Made by a program: the position numbers and the translations under genes. Positions 26,584 to 35,933 of a DNA stretch of 64,000 nucleotides are shown here, piece by piece. The stretch lies in NCBI RefSeq assembly GCF_000755285.1, contig NZ_BBMK01000004.1, forward strand, positions 1-64,000, in the 5' to 3' direction. The first letter of the stretch is position 1; the number at the start of each line of letters is the position of its first letter. Below the pieces are notes generated by a model. It was not told the origin of the DNA. It did not search any database and saw nothing but the letters and a program-made list of their open reading frames with translations. This stretch comes from Nonlabens ulvanivorans (GTDB taxonomy: Bacteria > Bacteroidota > Bacteroidia > Flavobacteriales > Flavobacteriaceae).

Positions 26584-27955
26584 ATGGCACAAAAACCTTC
26601 TATACCTAAAGGAACTAGAGATTTCAGTCCTGTTGAAGTACAGCGACGTCAATATATAATGAATACTATTAAGCATCATTTTGAGCATTATGGTTTTATG
26701 CCTATTGAGACACCTAGTTTTGAAAATAGTGATACTTTACTAGGTAAATACGGTGAAGAAGGTGATCGACTTATTTTTAAGATTTTAAATAATGGTCAGT
26801 ACTTAAGTAAAGTAAATGATGAAGATTTACAATCAAAAAATGAGCACAAGGTTTCACCACAGATCAGTAAACGCGCATTGCGATATGATCTTACCGTACC
26901 ATTTGCTCGATATGTAGTGCAGCATCAAAATGATATCACATTTCCTTTTAAACGTTATCAAATCCAACCTGTATGGCGCGCAGACCGTCCACAGCATGGT
27001 CGTTTTCAAGAATTTTATCAATGTGATGCAGATGTTGTAGGAAGTAATTCTTTATTGCAAGAAGTTGAACTGGTCAAGTTATATGACGCTGTGTTTACAG
27101 ATCTAAAACTAGATGGTTGTACTATAAAAATTAATAATAGAAAAATTCTAGCTGGTATCGCTCAAATGATAGGAGCAGAGGATCAACTTATTGATTTTAC
27201 AGTTGCATTAGATAAACTTGATAAAATAGGGGGGGCAGAAAAGGTTAAAGAAGAAATGGTGCAAAAGGCATCTCTGAAATTGCTATCGAAAAACTTAATC
27301 CTGTTTTTAGTCTACAAGGTGACTTTGCTTCTAAACTTGAGGTAATGAGATCTCTATTATCTCAATCTGAAATAGGGCAAAAGGGAATCGAAGAGCTTGA
27401 GTTTATAAATAATCAAATTGTGAAATTAGGATTGAAATCTGCAATTTTAGATCTAGATATCACTCTTGCTCGTGGACTTAACTATTATACAGCTGTATTT
27501 TTGAGGTTGCTGCGCCAGAAGGAGTAAAGATGGGAAGTATAGGTGGTGGTGGTCGTTATGATGATTTAACGAGCATGTTCGGTTTAAAGGATGTCAGTGG
27601 TGTGGGAATTAGTTTTGGACTGGATCGTATTTATCTAGTAATAGAAGAACTAGGATTATTCCCTGATTCTGTAAGGGCTGGAGTTGATGTATTATTCATA
27701 AATTTTGGTGATAAAGAAGCAGCGCACGCTTTGGATTTAGTATTTCGTTTCCGTGAGAATGGTATAAAATCGGAATTATATCCTGAAGCTGCTAAAACCA
27801 ATAAGCAAATGAAATATGCAGATCGTAATGAAATTCCATACGTCATCTTACTAGGTGAGGATGAAATGGCTGCAGGTGCTTTATTATTTAAGAATATGAA
27901 AACTGGTGAGCAAGAATTGTTAAAGCCGGAAGTGATTATTGAGAAGTTTAAATAA
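26584..27955 (+). CDS. hisS: Histidine-tRNA ligase (two frameshifts in this assembly)
   Basis: 457 residues after repair, the usual Bacteroidetes length. It is a class II synthetase: motif 1 around [20 protein letters not shown] and [14 protein letters not shown], motif 2 [21 protein letters not shown], the histidine-binding [15 protein letters not shown] (restored), and motif 3 [20 protein letters not shown] is missing in the GG at 27267-27268 ([20 protein letters not shown] restored) and another at 27492. I chose ATG 26584 because [16 protein letters not shown] is the family N-terminus and a -7 element lies just before it. A bidirectional terminator follows. Confidence 0.95.
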
Positions 27956-27970
27956 TTAAGGAAATGCATA

Positions 27971-27996
27971 AAAAAAGCGCCATAAGGCGCTTTTTT
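27971..27996. terminator. Bidirectional terminator between hisS and the PPIase gene
   Basis: An 11-bp perfect stem (27971-27981 with 27986-27996) with an ATAA loop, and A6/T6 outer arms that serve both converging genes. Confidence 0.88.
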
Positions 27997-28015
27997 ATTT
28001 TAAACATTTAAGAAA

Positions 28016-29173
28016 TTAATCTTGTGGTAAGATTTCCATTTCAAAAACAAGTTCTGTATTAGGTGGAATAACATTTCCAGCACCACGTTCACCATATCCT
28101 AGATCAGATGGTACGAATGCAACAATCTTATCTCCATAATTCATTGTTAAGTAAGCATATTTAAAACCTACAGCACCCATAGGTGTAGCAGGATCATATT
28201 TAACAGGTATTTCTTGATAAGCGCCAGCTTGATCTTTACGCTCATTATAGTTTCCATAAGTTTGAGCTATATCCACATCGCTAGTATCGAAAAGTTTACC
28301 ATTCATAAAGAAACCATTGTAGTCTATAAAAACTTCAGATCCCATCGCAGGTTGAACACCACTACCTTCAGAAATCTTATAAACTAAAACATCACTGTCT
28401 TTAAGTTTAGTAGCTTTAGATTTCCATTCTTTTAATTGCGCAGCCTTTTTAGCTTGCATAGCTGGTGCTTGTTCCATTCTTTTTTGTAATGCCTCTGCAG
28501 CCTCTTGCGCAGCGATTGCTTTGTCTCCTTGAACAGTATTATAGACTTCTACAGCATCCCATTTTTTTGCAGCTTTACCCTTTCTAATAATACGTATTGT
28601 TTGCATTTTAACGTCATCAATAGGTCTGTTGTTAGCTTGAGCATTTACCGGCACAGCAGCTATAGAATCGATAACAGCAAGACCTTCTACCACTTTTCCA
28701 AAAACGTTATACTTACCGTTTAAGAATGGAGTTTCTTTATGCATGATAAAGAATTGCGTTCCGTTAGTATTAGGACCAGCATTTGCCATAGATAGAATAC
28801 CTTTTGCATTGTGAGTTAAAGTATCAACAATCTCTTGGTCAAATTTATAACCTACGTTTCCAGATCCAGTACCTGTATAATCACCACCTTGAATCATAAA
28901 ATCTTTCATTACTCTATGAAACAATAATCCATCATAATAAGGTTTTCCTTTTAAGCTATCGACACCTAAAAATGGATGGTTTCCCTCTGCAAGGGCTACA
29001 TAATTTGCTACCGTTAATGGTGCAGCCTCATAGTATAATTCAGCAAGCATAGTTCCTTTATCGGTAACTATTTCTGCATAAATTCCATCTGGTGCATCTG
29101 CATATTTATCCTCGCAAGATGCCGCTGTAAGTATGACAGCTAGTAATAAAAGTAATCCGTGTACTTTTTTCAT
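28016..29173 (-). CDS. Lipoprotein peptidyl-prolyl isomerase, cyclophilin plus FKBP domains
   Basis: 385 residues from the ATG at 29173, which gives the lipoprotein signal LLAVILTAASC. The first domain is a cyclophilin (LFHRVMKDFMIQGGDYTGTG, FFIMHKETPFLNGKYNVFGKV). A charged helical linker rich in Lys, Ala and Glu follows. The last 100 residues are an FKBP domain (GSEVFIDYNGFFMNGKLFDTSD, PSDLGYGERGAGNVIPPNTE). It is a periplasmic foldase, probably for outer-membrane or surface proteins. The next gene upstream is gldI, another FKBP lipoprotein, so the locus groups envelope-folding factors. The frame is intact. Confidence 0.9.
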   Translation of the reverse strand: MKKVHGLLLLLAVILTAASCEDKYADAPDGIYAEIVTDKGTMLAELYYEAAPLTVANYVALAEGNHPFLGVDSLKGKPYYDGLLFHRVMKDFMIQGGDYTGTGSGNVGYKFDQEIVDTLTHNAKGILSMANAGPNTNGTQFFIMHKETPFLNGKYNVFGKVVEGLAVIDSIAAVPVNAQANNRPIDDVKMQTIRIIRKGKAAKKWDAVEVYNTVQGDKAIAAQEAAEALQKRMEQAPAMQAKKAAQLKEWKSKATKLKDSDVLVYKISEGSGVQPAMGSEVFIDYNGFFMNGKLFDTSDVDIAQTYGNYNERKDQAGAYQEIPVKYDPATPMGAVGFKYAYLTMNYGDKIVAFVPSDLGYGERGAGNVIPPNTELVFEMEILPQD

Positions 29174-29244
29174 TATTCTAATTTTTAATATTTGGGTTGT
29201 TATTTTTATTTCTAGTATGAAGCTTGTTCTGTTATTGAGAATTA

Positions 29245-29260
29245 CGCTTTCGCGAAAGCG
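29245..29260. repeat. Dispersed palindrome between gldI and the PPIase gene
   Basis: Perfect 16-base copy in the 117-base intergenic region. Confidence 0.85.
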
Positions 29261-29290
29261 AATACCACATACGAATCGCAATTATAAGAA

Positions 29291-29850
29291 TTATTCTTCT
29301 ATATTAATACCTAGTAATTTAACATCACTTTTAAAAGGCACATTAGTTCCTATACGGTCTTGATCACCATAATATCCATATCCTGTATATGATGGAAAAT
29401 AAAAGGTAGCCTCTTCACCAGCTTGCATTAATTTTAAAGCATCTCGCATACCGCGGAAGATGCCATATTCTTGCTCCATACTTTTAGTGATAGGAGAAAG
29501 TTCTACTTTACTATAGATTGTATCACCATTAAGGCTATGACGTTGTACTCAAAAGTAACGCGATCGCCAAAGACTGGAGTTTTTCCCTTGATGCTATCCT
29601 TTTGTGTAAAGGAATAGTAAAATCCATAAGTTGAACGTTCAAATTTTTGATCTAATCCAGCAATAACCTTTTCAATAGCAGCTTCTTCGGCAGCATATAT
29701 TTGTTTATTGTTTTCAATAGATAGTTCTGTAGTAGAACTGGTCGTGCGACTTATAGGTTTGCGAGGTTCTGGTGTTTTACAACTATAGGTTACTACTATT
29801 ATTAGTACTATTATAGCTTTATATAAGTGTGTCGCTAAGTGCTTTTTCAT
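29291..29850 (-). CDS. gldI: Gliding motility-associated FKBP-type lipoprotein GldI (frameshifted)
   Basis: 186 residues after repair. The lipoprotein signal ends IIVVTYSC. An FKBP-type domain follows: PVFGDRVTFEYNVIALNGDT (restored), then MEQEYGIFRGMRDALKLMQAGEEATFYFPS and GYGYYGDQDRIGTNVPFKSD. One A is missing at 29529-29530 (minus-strand AA should be AAA). GldI is a periplasmic peptidyl-prolyl isomerase needed for gliding and type IX secretion in Flavobacterium. The start overlaps the DHH phosphoesterase gene by 32 bases. That neighbour and the PPIase form the usual gldI context in Flavobacteria. Confidence 0.85.
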
Positions 29851-30868
29851 AAGAAGGCAATATACTAATTAATTTTTGCTCTGTAGCTTTCATATCTAGG
29901 TCTGAACGGCCACCTGCAGCATTTTTATGACCACCACCGTGAAAGTGTTCTCTAGCTAATAGATTAACATCAAAATCACCTTTAGATCGCAAAGAAATTT
30001 TTATAATTCCGTCATCCTTATTTTCTATGAAAATAAGTGCAAACACGATACCTTTTAAACTTAATCCATAGTTTACAAAACCTTCGGTATCACCTTTCTT
30101 AAAGTTATTATCGTTAAGCTCTTGCTGTGTAAGAGTAATGTAGGCCGTTTTAAACTCTGGTAATATCTGTAAGTTGTTAAGCGCTACACCTAGTAATTTC
30201 ATACGTGATGGCGTATTGACATCATATATATTGCGATTAATGGCCTCGCTGTCCGCACCTTTATCTTTTAAATGAGCTGCGACTCTCAATGTTGCACTGG
30301 TAGTGGAGCGGTATTTAAAATTACCAGTATCAGTTATAATACCGGTATACATTGAAGAAGCCATGTCTGCTGTTATGAGATTGGTATGTCCCATCATATC
30401 TATGAAATGATAAATCATCTCACAAGTAGAACTCATAGATGTGTCGCTATACATATATGTTGCAAAATCATCTGGTTGCTGGTGATGATCAATCATTACA
30501 TAAGTCGTGTTAGTGGCAGTAAGTATGGTTTCCATGTCACCAGCTCTATGAAATGCATTTTGGTCTAGTATAAAAATAAAGTCTGCGTCCTGAATCAATG
30601 TATCTGCAGCATCCTTTTGCTTATCATAAACAATGATATCATCTGTAAACGGCATCCATTTTAAAAAGTCCGGATAATCGTTAGGCGAAATAATTGTGCA
30701 ATGGTGATCTAATTGTTTAAGGTATCCATATAGAGCAGTGGTGGATCCTATAGCGTCACCATCTGGATTGCGATGTGGTACGATGACAATTTTTTGTGGT
30801 GTGCTCAAGTGATTTTGAGCTCTTGAATTTGTGCTGTGTTCATAATTGCAAAAGTAATTCATAGTCAT
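29819..30868 (-). CDS. DHH/DHHA1 phosphoesterase, NrnA-like
   Basis: 349 residues. The DHH domain shows PHRNPDGDAIGS, FILDQNAFHRAGD, MIDHHQQPDDFA and MYTGIITDTGNFKYRSTT, which supply the manganese ligands. The DHHA1 domain ends LAREHFHGGGHKNAAGG. NrnA-type enzymes degrade short oligonucleotides and hydrolyse 3'-phosphoadenosine-5'-phosphate. It is cytoplasmic. The first 25 residues are unlike the family, and the sequence TACTTTTG at 30849-30856 lies inside them, so the true start may be further in, perhaps the TTG at codon 21. The gene overlaps gldI. Confidence 0.88.
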   Translation of the reverse strand: MTMNYFCNYEHSTNSRAQNHLSTPQKIVIVPHRNPDGDAIGSTTALYGYLKQLDHHCTIISPNDYPDFLKWMPFTDDIIVYDKQKDAADTLIQDADFIFILDQNAFHRAGDMETILTATNTTYVMIDHHQQPDDFATYMYSDTSMSSTCEMIYHFIDMMGHTNLITADMASSMYTGIITDTGNFKYRSTTSATLRVAAHLKDKGADSEAINRNIYDVNTPSRMKLLGVALNNLQILPEFKTAYITLTQQELNDNNFKKGDTEGFVNYGLSLKGIVFALIFIENKDDGIIKISLRSKGDFDVNLLAREHFHGGGHKNAAGGRSDLDMKATEQKLISILPSYEKALSDTLI

Positions 30869-30949
30869 TTAAATAGGAGTGTAGCAAGCTGTAAATGCCA
30901 TGGATGATATTTTCTATTATAAGCGCATAAAAAACTAAAGGCTATTGTA

Positions 30950-30979
30950 TTGCCACTGCGACTTTTAATAGTACTTTTG
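30950..30979 (+). promoter_or_regulatory. Bacteroidetes promoter of ndk
   Basis: TTG at 30950-30952, a 19-base spacer and TACTTTTG at 30972-30979, 22 bases before the ndk ATG. Confidence 0.8.
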
Positions 30980-31001
30980 CAGCCTATTTAAAAAAATAAA
31001 G

Positions 31002-31421
31002 ATGGCAACTAATAGAACATTTACAATGATTAAGCCTGATGGCGTTGAAAACGGACACATCGGTGCTATACTTGAAAAAATTACAGCGAGCGGTTTTAGA
31101 ATCGTAGCGTTGAAGAAAACTCAAATGACTAAGGCAGATGCTGAGTCTTTTTATGCAGTGCATAATGAGCGTCCGTTCTTCGGTGAGCTAGTTGAATTTA
31201 TGACTCGCGGACCTATCGTTGCGGCAATTCTTGAGAAAGAAAACGCAGTTGCAGATTTTCGTACGCTTATAGGTGCTACTAACCCAGCAGATGCTGCTGA
31301 AGGTACTATCCGTCAGTTATATGCAACGAGTATGGGAGAAAATGCTGTTCACGGTAGTGATAGCGATGAGAATGCAGCTATAGAAGGTGCGTTCCATTTC
31401 TCTGGTCGTGAGATGTTTTAA
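31002..31421 (+). CDS. ndk: Nucleoside-diphosphate kinase
   Basis: 139 residues, the normal length. It carries [20 protein letters not shown] at the N-terminus and the active-site segment [12 protein letters not shown] with the phospho-acceptor His117. The Kpn-loop region and substrate residues ([20 protein letters not shown]) are intact. It transfers the gamma phosphate from ATP to other NDPs in the cytoplasm. It is monocistronic, with a consensus promoter and a strong terminator. The coding sequence shows no frame problem. Confidence 0.97.
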   Translation: MATNRTFTMIKPDGVENGHIGAILEKITASGFRIVALKKTQMTKADAESFYAVHNERPFFGELVEFMTRGPIVAAILEKENAVADFRTLIGATNPADAAEGTIRQLYATSMGENAVHGSDSDENAAIEGAFHFSGREMF

Positions 31422-31462
31422 TTAGGAAGCATTTATCATATTACCTAGACTCGTTTCTAGGA

Positions 31463-31488
31463 AAATCCACCGATAGGTGGATTTTTTT
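31463..31488 (+). terminator. Terminator of ndk
   Basis: A 9-bp stem (31463-31471 with 31476-31484), a GATA loop and a T7 tract. Confidence 0.88.
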
Positions 31489-31505
31489 GTTTGTAAAGGT
31501 TTGAA

Positions 31506-32348
31506 CTAGATGGCTTTGTTTTGAAAGTCTAGGTCATTTATATCATTATTGAATTTAATATCTGTCCAATTTACATGAATCCAAGGAGCATCTGTTACCG
31601 TTGCTTGCCAGTCGGATGCTTTATATTTTCGTTTTGTAGGTATTAATAATCCATCAATATTTTCATATTCCATTTGCATTAAAGAAGGATCCATCTTATT
31701 GAAGTCTGCAATCGTAAATAAAAATTGGTCGACTAATTTTGTATCGCGATTGATATATAATTGATAAATATCTTTAGGTGAATTATCTGATGAATCAAAT
31801 GATACTTTTATGATATCATAGGTATTATCATTTATAGACTCTTCCTTTATATATTCATAATTTACACCAGGATCTAATAATTTAGGCATCATTGTGAACC
31901 AGTAATAATTTGTAGGCCTATTAAAAGCGACTCTTTTTAATCTTTGTTCATCTAGGATGTTATTCTTGTTATGATTGAGCCAGTAGTTGGTTCCATCATA
32001 TCCTTGTACAATAGTTCCAGTTAAATCAGGGAAAGTACGTTCATGTTTATCGTAAGCTCCATAAGATAGCTCGTTTTCAAATTGATACATTTCCGTTGAC
32101 TGATCTGTCTTACCATCAGGCGTTTGATAAATATATGTGTAAATAACGTTTTGTTTTTCTAACAGTTGATTATAGTTGCCCACTTTTTGCACCATGTCAT
32201 AAACTAATTGATGAGCTTGATTTGCAAATTGAACATCTGTTTCTAAGTTAGGTTTTCGATCGTTTGTAGAAACATTGGTTTCCATTTGTTCTTTACAGCT
32301 GGTAATTATCAAACCGGCAATAAAAGCTATGGCTAATAGTTTTTTCAT
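31506..32348 (-). CDS. LolA-like lipoprotein, probably DUF6503 family
   Basis: 280 residues. The lipoprotein signal is IAFIAGLIITSC. The mature part is a beta-rich domain in which a ligand-pocket type fold is likely: TYIYQTPDGKTDQSTEMYQF, IVQGYDGTNYWLNHNKN, DIIKVSFDSSDN, PKDIYQLYINRDTKLVDQFLF, EYENIDGLLIPTKRKYKASD. This order of strands resembles the LolA/outer-membrane lipoprotein carrier superfamily and the DUF6503 group of Flavobacteria. Its cargo, if any, is unknown. A second protein of the same general type lies at 46294-47007. Confidence 0.65.
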   Translation of the reverse strand: MKKLLAIAFIAGLIITSCKEQMETNVSTNDRKPNLETDVQFANQAHQLVYDMVQKVGNYNQLLEKQNVIYTYIYQTPDGKTDQSTEMYQFENELSYGAYDKHERTFPDLTGTIVQGYDGTNYWLNHNKNNILDEQRLKRVAFNRPTNYYWFTMMPKLLDPGVNYEYIKEESINDNTYDIIKVSFDSSDNSPKDIYQLYINRDTKLVDQFLFTIADFNKMDPSLMQMEYENIDGLLIPTKRKYKASDWQATVTDAPWIHVNWTDIKFNNDINDLDFQNKAI

Positions 32349-32375
32349 TTTATTCTTAATATAAGTTAGAGAAGT

Positions 32376-32780
32376 TTACTTTTTATTTTTAATCATGGCG
32401 TCTAGAGACCAATTATTATAGCTGATGTTCCATAAAAGAAATGCAAAAATGGCTGCATGAATAAGTTGTGAGTTAATCACAGACCAGTTTTCAACCATCG
32501 TGCTTCCTAGTACTAATAAAATCATCGTAATGATGCTACCAGTTAGTGCTTGCCTTGTTAACAAACCGAGCACTAATAAGACACCTAGTAAAAATTCTGT
32601 TATTGTCAGAACATAACCAAAGGGTTCTACTAAAAAGGATGGGATTATAGATTCACTAAATTTTGCCACCATACCGTTGCTAAATGCTACAATCTTAGGT
32701 AAACGTACCAATCCATGACCCAGCATACTTATACCTATAATAAGACGCAATAATAGATACGTAAGATTTTTATCTTTCAT
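32376..32780 (-). CDS. DoxX-family membrane protein
   Basis: 134 residues from the ATG at 32780, with four membrane helices. The first carries LLLRLIIGISMLGHGLVRLPK and the second FGYVLTITEFLLGVLLVLGLLTRQA, both characteristic of DoxX proteins. DoxX relatives include thiosulfate:quinone oxidoreductase subunits and membrane partners of redox enzymes, but no such enzyme is adjacent. It follows the SDR gene by 20 bases on the same strand and is probably co-transcribed. The longer frame upstream overlaps the SDR and looks non-native. Confidence 0.8.
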   Translation of the reverse strand: MKDKNLTYLLLRLIIGISMLGHGLVRLPKIVAFSNGMVAKFSESIIPSFLVEPFGYVLTITEFLLGVLLVLGLLTRQALTGSIITMILLVLGSTMVENWSVINSQLIHAAIFAFLLWNISYNNWSLDAMIKNKK

Positions 32781-32800
32781 AATTATAATTTTAATATTTA

Positions 32801-33535
32801 TTAGACGACAGCTCCGTTTGCTAGTATGACTTGACCAGATATCCACTTTGAATCATCGCTAGCGAGAAATAATACCACTTTTGCAATATCAATAGGATCT
32901 GCAATGCGATTAAAGGCAGACATACCTTTTAGTTTTTCTATAAATTCTTCTGATTTTCCCTCTAAAAAAAGTTCTGTTTCAGTAGGACCTGGAGCAATGG
33001 AGTTTACTGAAATTCCACGACCTATCTCTTTAGAAAACACTCTAGTTAATTGCTTCACAGCAGCTTTAGATGCAGAGTATAACCCATAAGTAGGTAACAT
33101 CATTTTTACGGTACTAGAAGAGAAATTAATGATGTTACCGTGATCTGCTAATTTTTCATCAGCTTCTTGTAAACCATTAAAAACACCTTTAAGGTTGACA
33201 TTTATAATAGCTTGAAAATCATCTTCTGTATAATCCTTAACATGCTTATTGATCATAATACCAGCATTATTAATAAGTACGTCGACTTTACCATAAACCT
33301 CTATTGCAGTATCAAATAACCTAGTAAAATCTTCTTTAACACTTACATCTGCTTTAATAGCAATGGCTTTACCACCTAAATTAAGGATTTCTTTAACTGT
33401 GCTATCAGCGGTATCTTTATTTGAATGATAATTTACAACTAGTTCTGCACCGTTTTGAGCGAGTAGAAAAGCAATTTCCTTTCCTATTCCTTTGGAGGAA
33501 CCTGTTACAATGATGGATTTGTTTTTTAGTTTCAT
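32801..33535 (-). CDS. Short-chain dehydrogenase/reductase
   Basis: 244 residues. The cofactor motif TGSSKGIGK (residues 11-19) and NNAG (89-92) are intact. The catalytic set Ser (in NFSSSTVK) with Tyr153 and Lys157 of YSASK is complete. SIAPGPTETELF is the usual loop near the active site. Preference for NADP is suggested by the basic Lys15 in the glycine motif, which is inference. The substrate is unknown. It forms a two-gene unit with the DoxX protein, perhaps a respiratory-linked redox pair, but this is context only. Confidence 0.88.
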   Translation of the reverse strand: MKLKNKSIIVTGSSKGIGKEIAFLLAQNGAELVVNYHSNKDTADSTVKEILNLGGKAIAIKADVSVKEDFTRLFDTAIEVYGKVDVLINNAGIMINKHVKDYTEDDFQAIINVNLKGVFNGLQEADEKLADHGNIINFSSSTVKMMLPTYGLYSASKAAVKQLTRVFSKEIGRGISVNSIAPGPTETELFLEGKSEEFIEKLKGMSAFNRIADPIDIAKVVLFLASDDSKWISGQVILANGAVV

Positions 33536-33617
33536 AATTCTTGTATTTATGAACTATAAAACTAAACAATCGTTTAGTAATCGTATAGCATTTTAACTTT
33601 TTAGAAAGTTTAAGTTT

Positions 33618-33631
33618 GCTTTCGCGAAAGC
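33618..33631. repeat. Dispersed palindrome (14-base core) upstream of the SDR gene
   Basis: Perfect 14-base core in the 123-base intergenic stretch between the SDR start and the small membrane protein. Confidence 0.8.
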
Positions 33632-33658
33632 GTAATCACATCAAGTTTGTGTAAATAA

Positions 33659-33868
33659 TTATTGACTTTCATCTTTTTTCCGGCTCCAGCGTTTGCCATG
33701 CCTTAACGAGATAAAGCCACTAATAGCTCCTACTACTAGAAAAAATAATACCTCACTGGCCCATAATTTTAATTTAAAGGCGTCTATTTGAAAGGAAATA
33801 CGTGAGAAGTAAAAAAGTGTGCCCAACACAATAGATAGAATGATGATTAATAGAATGACTTTTTTCAT
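33659..33868 (-). CDS. Small two-helix membrane protein
   Basis: 69 residues, not recognised. The first helix is VILLIIILSIVLGTLFYF and the second LWASEVLFFLVVGAISGFISL, followed by a basic tail (RHGKRWSRKK). The gene begins 2 bases after the Maf stop codon on the same strand, so it is the last member of the DUF2520-KdsC-UbiA-Maf run. The close spacing and a clean ATG make it more likely real than chance. Function is unknown. Confidence 0.55.
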   Translation of the reverse strand: MKKVILLIIILSIVLGTLFYFSRISFQIDAFKLKLWASEVLFFLVVGAISGFISLRHGKRWSRKKDESQ

Positions 33869-33869
33869 T

Positions 33870-34451
33870 TTATAAACTCTTCAAAAACCCATACACCTTA
33901 GGCAGTGGTAAACCCATTACATTGTAATAGCAGCCTTCAAGCCTGGTAACCGCTGCATAGCCTAACCAGTCCTGAATACCGTATGCACCGGCTTTATCCA
34001 TTGGTTGGTATGTTTTTACATAATATTCAATCTCTGCAGCAGTTAAATTTGCAAAATGCACTTTAGTACAATCGTTAATGACGGCTTGTTGAGTAGTAGA
34101 AGTAAAACAAACTGAGGTAAAAACTTCATGAACTTGACCACTCATTGAAGTAATCATGTCGATAGCATGCTCATCATTTTTAGGTTTTTCCAACGGTGCA
34201 TCATTAAACCAAACGATCGTATCACTTGTAATTAATAGTTGATCATCCTTTAAATCATTTATGAAGGCATCGGCTTTCAAAACTGATAGGTAATCAGTGA
34301 TTTGTGCACCTTTTAAATCATTAGAATATACTTCATTTACTGGTCTGGTCTCAATCTTGAAATTGATGTCTAGTCCTTTTAAAAGCTCTTGTCTTCTAGG
34401 TGATTGCGACGCTAGAATGATTTCGGTATTCTTAAATTTTTCTTGAAGCAT
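33870..34451 (-). CDS. maf: Maf-family nucleotide pyrophosphatase
   Basis: 193 residues from the ATG at 34451. MLQEKFKNTEIILASQSPRR is the family start. The motif ASQSPRRQELL, the Asp in ITSDTIVWFND, and QVHEVFTSV and MDKAGAYGIQDW are the conserved Maf segments. Maf proteins hydrolyse non-canonical or modified nucleoside triphosphates (dTTP/UTP or m7GTP). The specificity is not readable here. It starts 3 bases after the UbiA-like stop codon, so the two are coupled. Confidence 0.9.
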   Translation of the reverse strand: MLQEKFKNTEIILASQSPRRQELLKGLDINFKIETRPVNEVYSNDLKGAQITDYLSVLKADAFINDLKDDQLLITSDTIVWFNDAPLEKPKNDEHAIDMITSMSGQVHEVFTSVCFTSTTQQAVINDCTKVHFANLTAAEIEYYVKTYQPMDKAGAYGIQDWLGYAAVTRLEGCYYNVMGLPLPKVYGFLKSL

Positions 34452-34453
34452 AG

Positions 34454-35365
34454 TTATACAGTTAGGGAGATGACTGCCATAGAGCATATTCCGGCAAATA
34501 ATACGATTTTAAGAATCATACTCAACAGTGTGAATTGAGCTGTTTTTTCAGAACTCCATAGCCTTAACATCACATACATAAGTGGTGCAATAATGATAAA
34601 TACAAAGTAGAATAGTGCTATTTGATTTTGATAAAGGTAATTATAGATGTACCACACAAATAAGGCTATCACGCCTAATAGAAAAATACTTACAACTCGT
34701 GCAGCTCTTATTCTGCCTATGGCAATCGCTAGCGTATTTCTACCACCAGAATGATCTCCATTAATATCCTCGCAATCTTTTACCCATTCACGAGCTAGGT
34801 TAATAAGAAATGCACCTATAGCAAAATCAAATAAAATTTTCAACATGACTTGTTGAGCACCTTGATTTACCGGTGTTATCACCGGATACAATTCAAAAAC
34901 ACCAGTAATCATAATCACTAATCCTACTAATATTGAAATCAACAGGTTGCCTAACAATAACATACTTTTTAAGGTAGTTGCATAGATGTAAAGTACAAAG
35001 GCTATAAAAACAAAAACAGTGGCCATGATAGGTTTATCAAGACTATTTGATAAGACAAATCCAGCAATGACCGCTATTACAGTAAGTACTGCATAAATTG
35101 TAAATGCCTTATTCTCGCTAATTACTTTGCCTACTAGTACTTTTTCTGGTTTATTGACTTTGTCGATTTCAACATCTTGTATATCATTAACAACATTACC
35201 ACCAGCGGTTAATAATGCTGTCGATAGAATAAGTAATGTAAGTTGCCACCAGTTTAATGCGAGATCAACACCAGACGGATTTAAAATTGCATAAACGATG
35301 ACCAATTGTGTAAGAATGGTCATCAACACATTAGGCCAGCGAATTAATTTAAGAAATGTAATCAT
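34454..35365 (-). CDS. UbiA-family prenyltransferase
   Basis: 303 residues with eight or nine membrane helices. The two Asp-rich motifs of UbiA enzymes are present: GGNVVNDIQDVEIDKVNKP (NDxxDxxxD) and, around residue 190, REWVKDCEDINGDHSGGRNT. Homologues in Flavobacteria are annotated as geranylgeranylglycerol-phosphate geranylgeranyltransferase, but the substrate pair cannot be decided from sequence. Menaquinone or another prenylated lipid is an alternative. It lies in a close-packed leftward run with KdsC and Maf. The frame is intact. Confidence 0.85.
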   Translation of the reverse strand: MITFLKLIRWPNVLMTILTQLVIVYAILNPSGVDLALNWWQLTLLILSTALLTAGGNVVNDIQDVEIDKVNKPEKVLVGKVISENKAFTIYAVLTVIAVIAGFVLSNSLDKPIMATVFVFIAFVLYIYATTLKSMLLLGNLLISILVGLVIMITGVFELYPVITPVNQGAQQVMLKILFDFAIGAFLINLAREWVKDCEDINGDHSGGRNTLAIAIGRIRAARVVSIFLLGVIALFVWYIYNYLYQNQIALFYFVFIIIAPLMYVMLRLWSSEKTAQFTLLSMILKIVLFAGICSMAVISLTV

Positions 35366-35399
35366 TGTAATTATAATAGTAGAATAGTGTATTATCTAT

Positions 35400-35933
35400 T
35401 TAAGAAGACTGGATATTCTTCCCGCCAGCGACATGCCATTTTCCTTGTACTTTAAGTACTTGCTCAATAACATCACGCACACAACCATCACCACCATGCT
35501 TGTTTGATATATAATCACTTACAGCCTTAACTTCGGCAATGGCATCTTGTGGACAAGTTCCTAGACCTACAAACTCGATAGCCTCGACATCTGGCATATC
35601 ATCACCCATGTAAAGCATTTGTTCGGGTTTTAAATCATGTGCAGCAGCATATTGATGAAGGTATTTCATTTTATCATGCGCATCCAGAAATACATCTTTA
35701 ACACCTAGACCTTCTAACCTTGACTTTACTCCATTATTACGGCCACCAGTAATAATACAAATATTAAAACCTTGCTGTAGAGCAGTTTTTATGGCATAAC
35801 CATCTTTGGCATTCATCGTTCTTAATAACTCGCCACTTTCTGATATTAACATTCTGCCATCGGTGAGAACGCCATCTACATCAAAGAAAAAAGTAGTGAT
35901 CTCGTGTAATAATTCTTTATAACTAGTTGCCAT
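35400..35933 (-). CDS. KdsC-like HAD phosphatase
   Basis: 177 residues. HAD motif 1 is FFFDVDGVLTDG (nucleophile Asp and acid Asp), motif 2 Thr/Ser in CIITGG, motif 3 Lys in DAHDKMKYL, and motif 4 YMGDDMPDVEAIE. The small C0-type subclass and GDDMPD are typical of 3-deoxy-D-manno-octulosonate 8-phosphate phosphatase, which acts in the Kdo branch of lipopolysaccharide synthesis. The protein is cytoplasmic and likely tetrameric. Its start overlaps the end of the DUF2520 gene by 11 bases. It could have another sugar-phosphate substrate. Confidence 0.85.
   Translation of the reverse strand: MATSYKELLHEITTFFFDVDGVLTDGRMLISESGELLRTMNAKDGYAIKTALQQGFNICIITGGRNNGVKSRLEGLGVKDVFLDAHDKMKYLHQYAAAHDLKPEQMLYMGDDMPDVEAIEFVGLGTCPQDAIAEVKAVSDYISNKHGGDGCVRDVIEQVLKVQGKWHVAGGKNIQSS

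Noticed and set aside
30849..30856. TACTTTTG within the first codons of the DHH gene as a firm promoter
   Set aside because: The match is also the codons for Tyr-Phe-Cys, and no -33 element lies at the usual distance; it is noted only as a doubt about the start codon.
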